From contig NZ_CABVMM010000018.1 of the NCBI RefSeq assembly GCF_902499555.1, forward strand, positions 1 to 49,742: DNA of 49,742 nt, given 5' to 3'. Below the pieces are notes generated by a model. That model ran no database searches. It worked only from the letters and a program-made list of their open reading frames with translations, and had not been told where the DNA came from. Origin of the DNA: Mesonia oceanica. Its GTDB lineage: Bacteria > Bacteroidota > Bacteroidia > Flavobacteriales > Flavobacteriaceae. Below, piece by piece: positions 9,416 through 19,100 of this stretch. How positions within the stretch are numbered: position 1 is the stretch's first letter; every line of letters begins with the position of its first letter. Both the position numbers and the translations under genes were made by a program.

Positions 9416-12154
9416 TTATTCTATAATTATTTTATTGGTCACCACTTCCCCACGAGAAGTAGTTTTAATAAAATAAACCCCGGAAGTAGGTATACTAAAA
9501 TTAAAGGTAAACCTGGAATTGTTTCTTCCTTTTCGTTGCGCCAATAATACGCCTTGCAGGGTATACAGTTGTACCGTTACATCTGTAGATTGGTCTGCTA
9601 AGATATCGTAATTGAATACTTCATAGGGAGCACTCGGGTTAGGATAGACTTTGGTGGTAAAGCTAAATTTATTATTGGTCGAGTTTAGTGAAGAAGTAGA
9701 TCTACTAGTACTAGAGTTGGGGGGTGTCCAATACCCCTTGGAAGCAAAACCGTCTTCTATAAAGCAGCCGGTATTATTATTATATATCATCACTTCATAA
9801 ATGGCCACATCTACTAATTCCGGATCACTTTGTAGCTCTAATTCTAAGACAGGATCTGTTTGAATTAACTCACCGTTTCTATACCATTCATAACTTACAT
9901 TAGTGGCAGTAACCAATACTGACGCATCGATAAATACATCTATATTTTCATCATATTGGGACGATATAAAAGGATAGCTGGAAATATAGTAAGAATAACT
10001 CAGCGAAAAATAGTTTTCCAATTGAGGAATAAGATCAACCGCTAGACCCTCATGAGGATCGACTACCTCCAGTGTTTGCTGTAGTGTTTCCCCATTACCA
10101 TTTTCATTATTACTGTCGTCGGTTACATAAACTTCATATTCGCCAAATGCTATCCCGGTGATTCCCGTTACATCTCCATTACCTACATAAATATAGTCAG
10201 GAGTGGGATTTTCCTGCCCACTCTCGATGGAATGTAGCGTAATATAATAATTAGGAGTACCTCCGAAAATGTCAATATTTAAAAAGCCTGAGTTACTACC
10301 GCAAACAATAGGAGATTCTGCTTGCATGGAAAACGCACGGGTGATCGTAATACCATCCCTACTCTCACAAGAATGATCTTCCGAGAGCACCTTTACAGTG
10401 TATTCACCTTCCTCGGTAACCAATAAGGTAGAATCGTATTCTCCATCTATTAAATCTCCGTTAAAATACCACTGATAAGTAGCGTTAGGGTCTGATACAC
10501 CATTACTTCCATCCAATAATATTTCTGGCTGGTTAACGGTTAATTCTTGATCTGGTCCCAAATCCACCTCTATTTGATAAGGCACCACTTCTAACTCTAC
10601 TTCAGCGGTTATTCCCTGGGCATCTTTTACAAAAAATAAATAATCTGCAGGCCCTTCCACAGGAATTGGAAGATCAAAATTATTATCACTCACTAGCCAA
10701 TGCCCTATTTCTGTACCATCTTTATAAACCAGCAAGTCATAATCTGCTTTCCCTCCAGAGATCACTACCTCAGCTTTATAACGAGGTTCTCTACAATCTC
10801 CCTTTAGCCTTACCTGTACAATTATTTCAGGACCTACCCCAAAGGTATATTGGTCGTAGGTATTATTATCGGTATCAAAAAATACATCTTTAAAGAACCC
10901 ATAGTCAAATCCCTGTAAATCTGAGGTTTCATAATATTCTACATAGTTATCGTTAAACGAAGAAATTTCTTGATTGGTCACAAACCTATCATGAAGCATC
11001 CATAGTTTTAGGTGGTCTTGTTGCATATAACTCCCCAACACATTATCGTCTATATTTATTTTAAAGGATATGGGATAACCTTCCATCTCCTTACCTGTCT
11101 TTTGAGAAAGCCAAACTGTACGAAGCGGTCTTACGTCATGTTGGTTTTTAGGGCCTACATTTCCTCCTTGGTTGTTGTCACCCATCACCAGAAAGTTCTT
11201 GTCTTTAATAGTTACTTGCGCCTGCTTTTCCAGATTAGTAACTAAAATCTTCCCGATAGCGGCAACTAAATAGTTCTCTCTATGCACGCTCTCACTCTGT
11301 AATTGGTTGAGTCCGGAAATATCATCTTTGCCCAATCCAAAAATATTATTTGAAAAAATATCATTATTGGACTTATTCCAAACTTTTATGTTAGTGGCAC
11401 TTTTATAAGATACTTGTCTCGATAAGGTTATTCCATATTTTAAAGCAAGATAAGATTCGACCCTGATTTTTTCATTTTCATTTAATTCCCTTGGGAAGGA
11501 AATAAATTCTGGAAAGCGTCCCAAAAAAGAACTTTGAGGCTCATCATTTTCCGGAAATAAAAATTCTTTCCCTATAAAAAAATCTGATTCTCCTTTTGCT
11601 CCATAAGATTTGTATTTTTTGTCGATTCTATAATTATTCCAACGGTAATAATTTACCTGTGCATTGTTGTCACTATCATAACTTAAAGCTAAGTTTTTGA
11701 TATATGATCCTTTTAACCCCAAATCAAAATGATTGATAACAGAATCAGACTCCATAAAAGCTAAGTTGCCTATGGAAGGATTAAGTGAAGTATGTAGATG
11801 AGAAAAATTATGATCTACTTTAGGCTTCCCTACAAAAAAAATATCCCTAGAAATAAAATTTTCTATCGATGCTCTATATTGTAAGCACAATTCTCCACTA
11901 TTAATAGCATGATTAAAATTTAATAAATCCTTGCCATATTGGCTTCCACAAGGGGATAATCTAATATTATTCTGTGCATGGTTAGTAAATATTTCTTGGC
12001 TTAAATCATCATGATCACAGATATACCACATCTCTGCCCCTAGCACCCCACCAGGAAATTTTGGCGTACTAACCGGAGCCATCTGTTGCACCTGTGCCAC
12101 TAAATTGTAAACCGTAAAAATTAAAAAGAACAATGGAAGTAATTTTTGCTTCAT
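9416..12154 (-). CDS. Secreted protein with DUF8202-like domain, Ig-like repeats and type IX sorting tail
   Basis: 912 residues. The N-terminus is a clear signal peptide ending near LVAQ (residue 21). Residues 200-400 contain the pattern ESYLALKYGITL followed by NNIFGLGKDD, which I recognise from a Bacteroidota extracellular domain (DUF8202-like). Residues 450-800 look like tandem Ig-like or SprB-like beta modules (for example YQWYFNGDLIDG and YEWYRNGELIQ). The last 80 residues form a type IX secretion C-terminal domain: VYPNPS, a beta-rich stretch, TSGVYFIKTTSRG, and a final NKIIIE. The protein should therefore cross the outer membrane and be anchored or released there. It is followed closely by the RHS gene, so it may be an adhesin or partner of that product. 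That link rests only on position. The exact function is not known. Confidence 0.88.
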   Translation of the reverse strand: MKQKLLPLFFLIFTVYNLVAQVQQMAPVSTPKFPGGVLGAEMWYICDHDDLSQEIFTNHAQNNIRLSPCGSQYGKDLLNFNHAINSGELCLQYRASIENFISRDIFFVGKPKVDHNFSHLHTSLNPSIGNLAFMESDSVINHFDLGLKGSYIKNLALSYDSDNNAQVNYYRWNNYRIDKKYKSYGAKGESDFFIGKEFLFPENDEPQSSFLGRFPEFISFPRELNENEKIRVESYLALKYGITLSRQVSYKSATNIKVWNKSNNDIFSNNIFGLGKDDISGLNQLQSESVHRENYLVAAIGKILVTNLEKQAQVTIKDKNFLVMGDNNQGGNVGPKNQHDVRPLRTVWLSQKTGKEMEGYPISFKINIDDNVLGSYMQQDHLKLWMLHDRFVTNQEISSFNDNYVEYYETSDLQGFDYGFFKDVFFDTDNNTYDQYTFGVGPEIIVQVRLKGDCREPRYKAEVVISGGKADYDLLVYKDGTEIGHWLVSDNNFDLPIPVEGPADYLFFVKDAQGITAEVELEVVPYQIEVDLGPDQELTVNQPEILLDGSNGVSDPNATYQWYFNGDLIDGEYDSTLLVTEEGEYTVKVLSEDHSCESRDGITITRAFSMQAESPIVCGSNSGFLNIDIFGGTPNYYITLHSIESGQENPTPDYIYVGNGDVTGITGIAFGEYEVYVTDDSNNENGNGETLQQTLEVVDPHEGLAVDLIPQLENYFSLSYSYYISSYPFISSQYDENIDVFIDASVLVTATNVSYEWYRNGELIQTDPVLELELQSDPELVDVAIYEVMIYNNNTGCFIEDGFASKGYWTPPNSSTSRSTSSLNSTNNKFSFTTKVYPNPSAPYEVFNYDILADQSTDVTVQLYTLQGVLLAQRKGRNNSRFTFNFSIPTSGVYFIKTTSRGEVVTNKIIIE

Positions 12155-12758
12155 AAAATTTTAGATTTCGTTAACGATAAACAGATAAGTATTAACTAAT
12201 ATTCAAAGTAATTGTTAAATAAGTGTTTAAAATTAATAAAAAAACAACTTCACAACATATAAAAATGTTAATATTAAGTTAACTGATATAAATTTAATAT
12301 TAACATCAATACTATATTGATGATTTATTCTTAGAAAAAATGAAGAAGCAGCCTAAAAAATTATTTTATAATTGTTAGCAATTATTCTTGACAGAAAGCT
12401 AAAAGCAGTGAACAATGGGATAAGAGGATATTTATAATTTCTAGATTAAAAGAAAAATATATAATCGTACCAATAACATTCATAGTAGGCTTATTCGAGA
12501 GTAATTTTGGATAAGCGATAGCAAGGATAAAATTGTATCGGGAAGAAAGAAGCAGTGGACAGTGAGGAGGATTGTTTCTAAGCTTTAAAAGAATAAGCCT
12601 CATCAAATACTTTAAAGTGTTTAAGCAGAGTAATACCAATAACAAAATTGTACCGAAAAGTATCTCAAAAAAAATTCTACTTACTCATTGCTAAAAAATA
12701 GAATCAAAATCTTTAGTAAAGTCATAGAGAAAGAATACAAAAATAGAATTTAATAAGC
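12155..12758. other. 604-base intergenic stretch with a mosaic of short decayed repeats
   Basis: No convincing gene. It is very rich in A and T. Short modules recur: AAGCAGTG(a/g)ACA at about 12402 and 12550; TACCAATAACA at about 12468 and 12634; AAAATTGTA(t/c)CG at about 12528 and 12645. AGGCTTATTC near 12486 has its exact inverse GAATAAGCCT near 12590. This looks like decayed non-coding repeat DNA upstream of the secreted-protein gene. An 87-codon open frame on the minus strand (12382-12645) lies across these repeats and does not look like a protein. Confidence 0.5.
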
Positions 12759-13616
12759 TTAAAACGTACCGATTATCCCAATTTGGTTTCCACCAAATTT
12801 TAAACGCCAAGAAACTTTGGTTTTATTTTTTTCCTGTATTAACGGATCTTCATTCATCTCCCGATCTAAATATTTATCGATAGAATCAACTACAAATACC
12901 GTTAAGGCTGTACTCAAAGCTACATCGGTAAGCCAATGAGCACCTTCCAATAATCTTGAAACGGGAGAAACCATTCCACCGGCAATAAAAGCACCTTTTA
13001 CCCAGATATTGTCAAATTGTTTGGAGAGGGCGTAGAAAGTGGTAAACGATAAAATGGTATGCCCTGAAGGGAAAGAGTGATAAGCTCCTTCTTTACTAAA
13101 GGGTTTAAAGGTAAATTTGCCTCCGTCATTAGGCCTAGCCCTACCGGTAACATTTTTACTAATGGTTTGTATTAACCCGGCAGCACTAGCGGAAGAAATC
13201 ATTAAAATACCAGTCTTTCTTAATTCTTTATTCTTAGTAAATAAACCGGCCAAGTAAATCGCTCCATTTACCCCATAATTATTCTGCGGGGAACCAAAAT
13301 ACCAACCAAACTCTTTTACAACTCCGGGAACATGTTCTTCTTGTTCCAAGAAAAAGTTTTTAGCCCTTTCATCTATAATATTTAAACCTGCGGTACCAAT
13401 GACCACTCCTGTAGCAATTGCGATATCATCTTGGTCCCATTGAAACGGACGTGAATACACATATTTAAAACCGCCCCACATTAATTTAGCATCATGTTTT
13501 GCAACATCCCATGTAGTAAGGTTTTGCTTTTTTTGAGAAACTAAAGAATCTGATTGTGCTACTGCTAAATTTATAGTCAAGCCTAATAAAAGAAAAAAAA
13601 TACAGGTTTTACTCAT
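12759..13616 (-). CDS. PAP2-family membrane phosphatase, exported
   Basis: 285 residues with a signal peptide ending at AVAQ (residue 21). All three PAP2 (type 2 phosphatidic acid phosphatase) motifs are present: a K-x6-RP element in SKNVTGRARP near residues 152-162, SFPSGHT at 181-187, and SRLLEGAHWLTD with His227 and Asp231. The two histidines are the family's catalytic pair for a phospho-enzyme mechanism on lipid phosphates such as undecaprenyl pyrophosphate or phosphatidate. The substrate cannot be read from the sequence. The gene lies 174 bases downstream of tamL on the same strand, fitting an envelope role. Confidence 0.9.
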   Translation of the reverse strand: MSKTCIFFLLLGLTINLAVAQSDSLVSQKKQNLTTWDVAKHDAKLMWGGFKYVYSRPFQWDQDDIAIATGVVIGTAGLNIIDERAKNFFLEQEEHVPGVVKEFGWYFGSPQNNYGVNGAIYLAGLFTKNKELRKTGILMISSASAAGLIQTISKNVTGRARPNDGGKFTFKPFSKEGAYHSFPSGHTILSFTTFYALSKQFDNIWVKGAFIAGGMVSPVSRLLEGAHWLTDVALSTALTVFVVDSIDKYLDREMNEDPLIQEKNKTKVSWRLKFGGNQIGIIGTF

Positions 13617-13790
13617 GGTAATTTTTTTGAACTACAAAACAAGTATTTTTAATGCTAGTTTAATAGAATTTTTACTTAAATTTCACATTAAAGTGAAAAT
13701 TTGGTTCTTGATACAATTTTACTTCGTTTCACTGCACAAAATTAACCGCACTAACGAATTTTATTTTCGGTACACTTCAAGAAAAATCAC

Positions 13791-16109
13791 TTAAAAAGGA
13801 TAACCAATTGCAAAATTCAATTTAGGGGAATCGTATTCAAACTTCCAAGACTTTGATGGTCTTTTTAGAGGAGAAGCCAAATCAAAACGAATGACAAATC
13901 CTTGGATATCTACCCTAACGCCCACTCCGCTTCCAATACCTAATTCGTTAAGAAAGCTAGAAGTAAATTTACCTCCCGGTAGGGCATCATTTTCCCGTAA
14001 TAACCAAACATTACCGGCATCGGTAAAAATAGCGCCATTCACATAATTAAATAACGGAAATCTATATTCTAAATTAGCTTCTAAACGGATGTCTCCTGCT
14101 CTATCAAAATAAGCATCATAATTACTTTCATTTTCTGGTTGGTAATTCCCGGGGCCTAAACCTCGAATCCTAAAAGCACGAACACTATAAGGACCACCGG
14201 AAAAATATTGTTTTACAAAAGGTAAAGATTCTGAATTTCCGTAAGAATATCCCAATCCTCCAAATAATCTTCCTACTAAGACTTGCCCTTTATTGTCTAA
14301 CTTATAATGGTAACGTATATCAACATCACCTTTGGCATATTGCGCATACTGCAATCCCAAAAATTTATTTACTTCATTCCCCTTATCATCGGTGCCTTTA
14401 TTATCCAATAAGCTGACGGTATTTCCGGCGATATCAAAATTAAAGTTGAAATACAAAGCTCCTTTTCGTTGATTATCCACCAATTCATTATACGTAAAAC
14501 CATACGTAAGCCCGGCAATAAACTGCTGATCGAAACTTCTTCTCAAAAATGGATTATCTTCCAAGATCGTCTCAAACTCATCGGTTGTATTTCCCAATTT
14601 TACATAGTTAATGTTAATCGGGTTTAATTGATGAGTAACATAACGATTGGCTTTCCAGATATATCCAAAGGAAGTGTTGTAAGAGTTTAAACTATACAGC
14701 TGACTTCTATTTAAATAATCTAGTCCCAGTTTAATTTCAGTCTGTGGAATGCTATACTTAAATCGTTTGTTCACATCTACAATAGGAAATAAAAGCCTTG
14801 GGAACCTTACTGAAGTTTCTAATCCTAATTGTAAACTGCTTAAACCGGCTTGTTGCCCGGAAGAAAATTGCTTTTCGTAAGCTACATTTCCGCGAATATT
14901 TAGCTGTTCTCCACCACTAAACCAATTTCTGTTCGTATAGGTTAAGCCTAATCCCGGACCGGCAAAATTATTAGATTTGGTAACAGCTTGTAATTCGGCA
15001 CGAATCGATCTTTTCCGTAAAGGGGAAAGCTCTATAATCGCCTCTAAATGCCGATATCCATTTTCATCTACCGTGCTGTCTTTTTCTTTATATCGAATAT
15101 TCACAAACTTGTAGGTTCCAATAGACGATAACCTGCGACTGGTATATTTAGAAAGTGTTGGATTATAGCGTTGTCCCGGTTTTAAAAGAATATAAGGAGA
15201 TAAACGTTTCGGCTTAAAAAATTCTTCTGCTTGTATAAAATCTAAACTATCTAAAGTAACGGTATCTTTCTCTTTTTTTTGCGTCTCTACCGATTCATTG
15301 GGGTAAACATCTACATCATCAAGGATATAGGGAACTTTCGATTTATCGGGAACATTATCTTTTAACCTTAAATACAAATCAAATTTTCTATTGTCATAGG
15401 CATTTGTATCTGCTTCAAAAAGTAAAAAATTACCATTGAAGTTATAATAACCTTCTTCTTTTAAATAATTATCAATCCGTTCACGTTCTGATTTAAAATT
15501 AGCCAAATCAAAACGCATCCCTTTTTCGATGATTGAATTTTCATCGTAAACTACTTTTTTTAATTGGTCTATTAACCGTAAACTATCCATACTACTTAAA
15601 CTGTCTTCCTCCAATTGATAAGTTTCAAGGACATAAGGCTTTCTTAAAGTGACTTTGTAATTGGCTTTCGCTGTTTTTGCGGAAGAATCTATGGTAGAAT
15701 TAGATTCTATAAGGTTATAGAAAAAACCCCGGTTCTCTAATCGGTTATTGATTAACTCTTCGGTTTCTGAAAGATCAACATCAGAAAAATAAACCGGCTC
15801 CTCTCCTATTTTTTTATTGAAAAATTTATTGAGGAATCCTGGATTTTTCCGTTGGGCTTTGTAATAAAAATACAAGCCGGGATACATTCCTAAAAACTTT
15901 GAATTAGGCTCGGGATACAAAACTGCTTGCGTTTCTGCTTTTATTTCTTTATAGTTTTTTTGAAGACTGGTATCGATAAACTTCATTTTGGCACCGCGGT
16001 ACAAATATTCATCTTCCGGGATAAACTTCTTCACGCTACAAGAATATCCAGCCAACAATAATAGTAGCAGAATTAAGGAATGGTTTGGTTTTTTTAAAAT
16101 GGGTTTCAT
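13791..16109 (-). CDS. tamL: TamL: Omp85-family outer-membrane lipoprotein, partner of TamB
   Basis: 772 residues. The N-terminus carries a lipobox (LLAGYSC, Cys24), so the protein is predicted to be lipidated, unlike proteobacterial TamA. Residues 30-380 are POTRA-like, and the C-terminal half is a D15/Omp85 beta-barrel containing YFSGGPYSVRAFRIRGLG and ending in an aromatic residue (IGYPF). In Bacteroidota this lipoprotein replaces TamA and works with TamB in moving lipids and/or outer-membrane proteins. Its ATG at 16109 directly abuts the tamB stop codon (16110-16112) with no spacer, so the two are almost certainly translated from one message. Confidence is high because both the barrel and the operon partner are typical. 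Confidence 0.93.
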   Translation of the reverse strand: MKPILKKPNHSLILLLLLLAGYSCSVKKFIPEDEYLYRGAKMKFIDTSLQKNYKEIKAETQAVLYPEPNSKFLGMYPGLYFYYKAQRKNPGFLNKFFNKKIGEEPVYFSDVDLSETEELINNRLENRGFFYNLIESNSTIDSSAKTAKANYKVTLRKPYVLETYQLEEDSLSSMDSLRLIDQLKKVVYDENSIIEKGMRFDLANFKSERERIDNYLKEEGYYNFNGNFLLFEADTNAYDNRKFDLYLRLKDNVPDKSKVPYILDDVDVYPNESVETQKKEKDTVTLDSLDFIQAEEFFKPKRLSPYILLKPGQRYNPTLSKYTSRRLSSIGTYKFVNIRYKEKDSTVDENGYRHLEAIIELSPLRKRSIRAELQAVTKSNNFAGPGLGLTYTNRNWFSGGEQLNIRGNVAYEKQFSSGQQAGLSSLQLGLETSVRFPRLLFPIVDVNKRFKYSIPQTEIKLGLDYLNRSQLYSLNSYNTSFGYIWKANRYVTHQLNPININYVKLGNTTDEFETILEDNPFLRRSFDQQFIAGLTYGFTYNELVDNQRKGALYFNFNFDIAGNTVSLLDNKGTDDKGNEVNKFLGLQYAQYAKGDVDIRYHYKLDNKGQVLVGRLFGGLGYSYGNSESLPFVKQYFSGGPYSVRAFRIRGLGPGNYQPENESNYDAYFDRAGDIRLEANLEYRFPLFNYVNGAIFTDAGNVWLLRENDALPGGKFTSSFLNELGIGSGVGVRVDIQGFVIRFDLASPLKRPSKSWKFEYDSPKLNFAIGYPF

Positions 16110-19100
16110 TTAGTTTTCTTCTTCAACAGCTTCTTTATTGGCAGCATTTGCTGCTTCTTTCTTTTCTTTCTCTTTTTCTTTTTCTTCTTGTTTTTGTTCT
16201 TGAGCCAATTCTGTAGCGGTCTTTTTAAATAATTCGTTGAATTTATTAAACTCCCGCATAAAAATTAAAGCCACTCCATTTACAAAAACTTGCCCGTCAA
16301 TAATGTTTTGGTACTGATTTTTTCTAAATCCACGAATTCGCCACCTGCCATCTTCAGTTAATAAATATTCTATACTCACATTTCCAATTACAGGATTGGT
16401 TTCCCCGGGACGATTTTCCCCTTGAACCCCAATTTCACTTCCTGCCTGCACCACCAAACGGTCATTAAACAATTTTTTTCGGGCGTTAACATTTACATCG
16501 GTACGGTTTTGTGGTGAATTTCCTTGATAATCAGTATAACTATTTATACCAAAACTTAACTCGATTCCCGTCTTTCCGGTTAAACGATCTGAAAATACAT
16601 TTAACTGATCGGAAAGCGCCTGCGTTAAATTATCTCTAGCAACGGTAGCCGCTCCTCCTTGGCTTCCATCAGCACCTTGTTCAGGATAAAAACGGTTCAA
16701 TACCAATAAAGAAAATACCTGTTTGTTCAATTGGTTTTCTTGTTGGTTCAGCTGTCTTATACGGCCGTAAACCGTTCCGCCTATAGCTCCCTGCTCATCC
16801 TCTGGCATATCCAGTCCAAAATTCAGACGCGGTCGCATTAATTCTCCATCGACATTTAGATAAACTAAAAATTCAAGTTTTTGTCGATAAGGCCCGGCAT
16901 CTCCAGCCGAAGCCCCAGAAATTTGACTTGACATTAAGGATAAAGCCGAAGTCTCAACCTTATAAATCGCACGTACATCTAAATCGGCATTCATAGGATC
17001 ACCTGTCCAAGTAATCGTACTTCCTTCAGCAATAGCAAATTTACGCTTCACCAAATTGTACAGGTTCATTTCATAATGGCCATCATTTACCTTATACCTT
17101 CCGGTAAGTGTGGTTCTTCCGTTTCGTTCTATATTAAAACGTAGATCTCCCTCTCCTACCAATTTTAAATTATCGCCGGTACGTTCGTTTAAAATGACGT
17201 TCACGGTCGCACCGGGTTCTATCGATAAATCGGCATTTAATTCAACTCCTGTTAAAATGGCCGAAGTATCTTCCCGATCAGTTCTGGTGAGAATAGCATC
17301 AGGATTTTCTTTATTTACAAAAATCACCACGCCATCACGCTCCGTCATCCCTATTTGTGAAGGAGGTACTACATAGGTAACATTGGTGTTTTTATTTACC
17401 GTTAAATCTACCTCCAATTTTGGGAAACTTAACTTCCCTCCCAGCGTAGCATCTACATCAAAAATGGCTTTCCCGTAGTATAAATCGTTATCTTCTTCGG
17501 TTGAATTTAAGGCTTGAAAATCATTGGCATTAATTTGCAAATCGAAAGCAGGATCTACCATACTTTCTTTTGTTGAAATAGTTCCTTTTACTACAAACTC
17601 ATTATTATTGGCATCTAAAATGGAGAATTTAGAAAAATTAATTCCATCATTATCGATTTGAATACTTTCTTCAGCTATCGAAAATTCTGAATTTAATTTA
17701 CTCACCACAAATTGTGTATTGTTAAATTTGAATTCTCCTGAATATTCCGGGTTAAGGGTGGTCCCCTTAATCTTTACTTGACCGCTTAAATTACCCTTTG
17801 ATTCTTTTAATTCATTTGGAATAAATTGCTGAATTAATGGTAAACCGAGTTTTTGTAAATCTAAATTCAAGTCTAAATTGGCAGCGGTTTCATTAGCCAC
17901 ATAATCACCTTTTAAAGCCAGGTTGACTTCTTCCCCTTGTAAATCTAGGTTAAAATCATAGTTGCCTCCACCTTTAGATTTTGCGTCAATGCTTAATTTA
18001 CCTAAAGCAACTTCAATCACTTTTAAATCTTCAATGCTCAAATCGGCAATCATCCCCAAATCTTCAAATGGATTAACAAGAATAAAGTTCCCTTGAACAA
18101 TTCCAGAAGATAAATATTCATCTGGATTAAAATAACCTAGTAATGTAGAGAGTTTAAAATCTTTAATTTCGGCTCCATAATGTTCTCCTTCAACGTCAAA
18201 ATTGTTGTGAAAGCTAATTTGCTGATGATTCCTATTAAACGAAAAATTATTAAATACCAGTGTTTTATCTTCAAAAACCACATAATTATCACTTGGAGCT
18301 TGCCATGGATTTCTATTCAATATTAAATTTTCAGGATCAATGGAAAATTGAATTTTACCATCCTTACTCGTTAGCATACTTGAAATATGATACAGTTCTG
18401 TCTGGTCTTTATCTGAATTAAAGTCCAATCGAAGTGTATCTCGTGTTAAATGACCTTCAAAATAAGTTTTTTCAATGGCCAAAGGTCCGGCTTCTATTCC
18501 TGAAAAACCAAAGGTAAAATCAGCATCTTTCTCGGTAGATTTCAGTTTTAGTTGAAGGCTATCCAGTGTGTTTTCTTTGTATTTAATATATGGTAAATTA
18601 AAATCTGCTGTCAACTCTTCTTTTTCTTCGTTAAAATCCATTTTTATATGGATGCTATCCATTTCTTCAATCCCATCTACAAAAACTTCAGAAATAATAG
18701 GACGATCAGTAATATTAGTTTCAAAATATAAATTCACCGGTTTTTGTAAACTGTCCCGAGCTTCCGGCTTTTTAAAATAATGAACCGCATGCCGTTGTAA
18801 AGCTTTTAAAAATTGTGCGGGATTGGCGTTAGAATGTAATTTTGCATTTAAAAACCCACCATCTATCGTAAATGCCGTGCTATCTTGTGCAATTCTGGTA
18901 TGTATGGCTAAATCGCCCACATAATAGGGTTCGTTATCATAAACCGCAACCACTTCATCTACATGAGCATCTACGGTAAACGCATCTTTCCCTCCTTTGT
19001 AAGTCCCATCCAAGATCAACTTCCCACGAATATCTTTTTTGGTAAATCCAAGTGCATAAAGATCTATTCCCTGTAGATTCACATTAAAATCGGCTTCGGG

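Noticed and set aside
12382..12645. An 87-codon minus-strand open frame in the spacer upstream of the secreted-protein gene
   Set aside because: It covers short non-coding repeats, is made of Leu/Ile/Asn-rich translated A/T DNA and has no recognisable domain.
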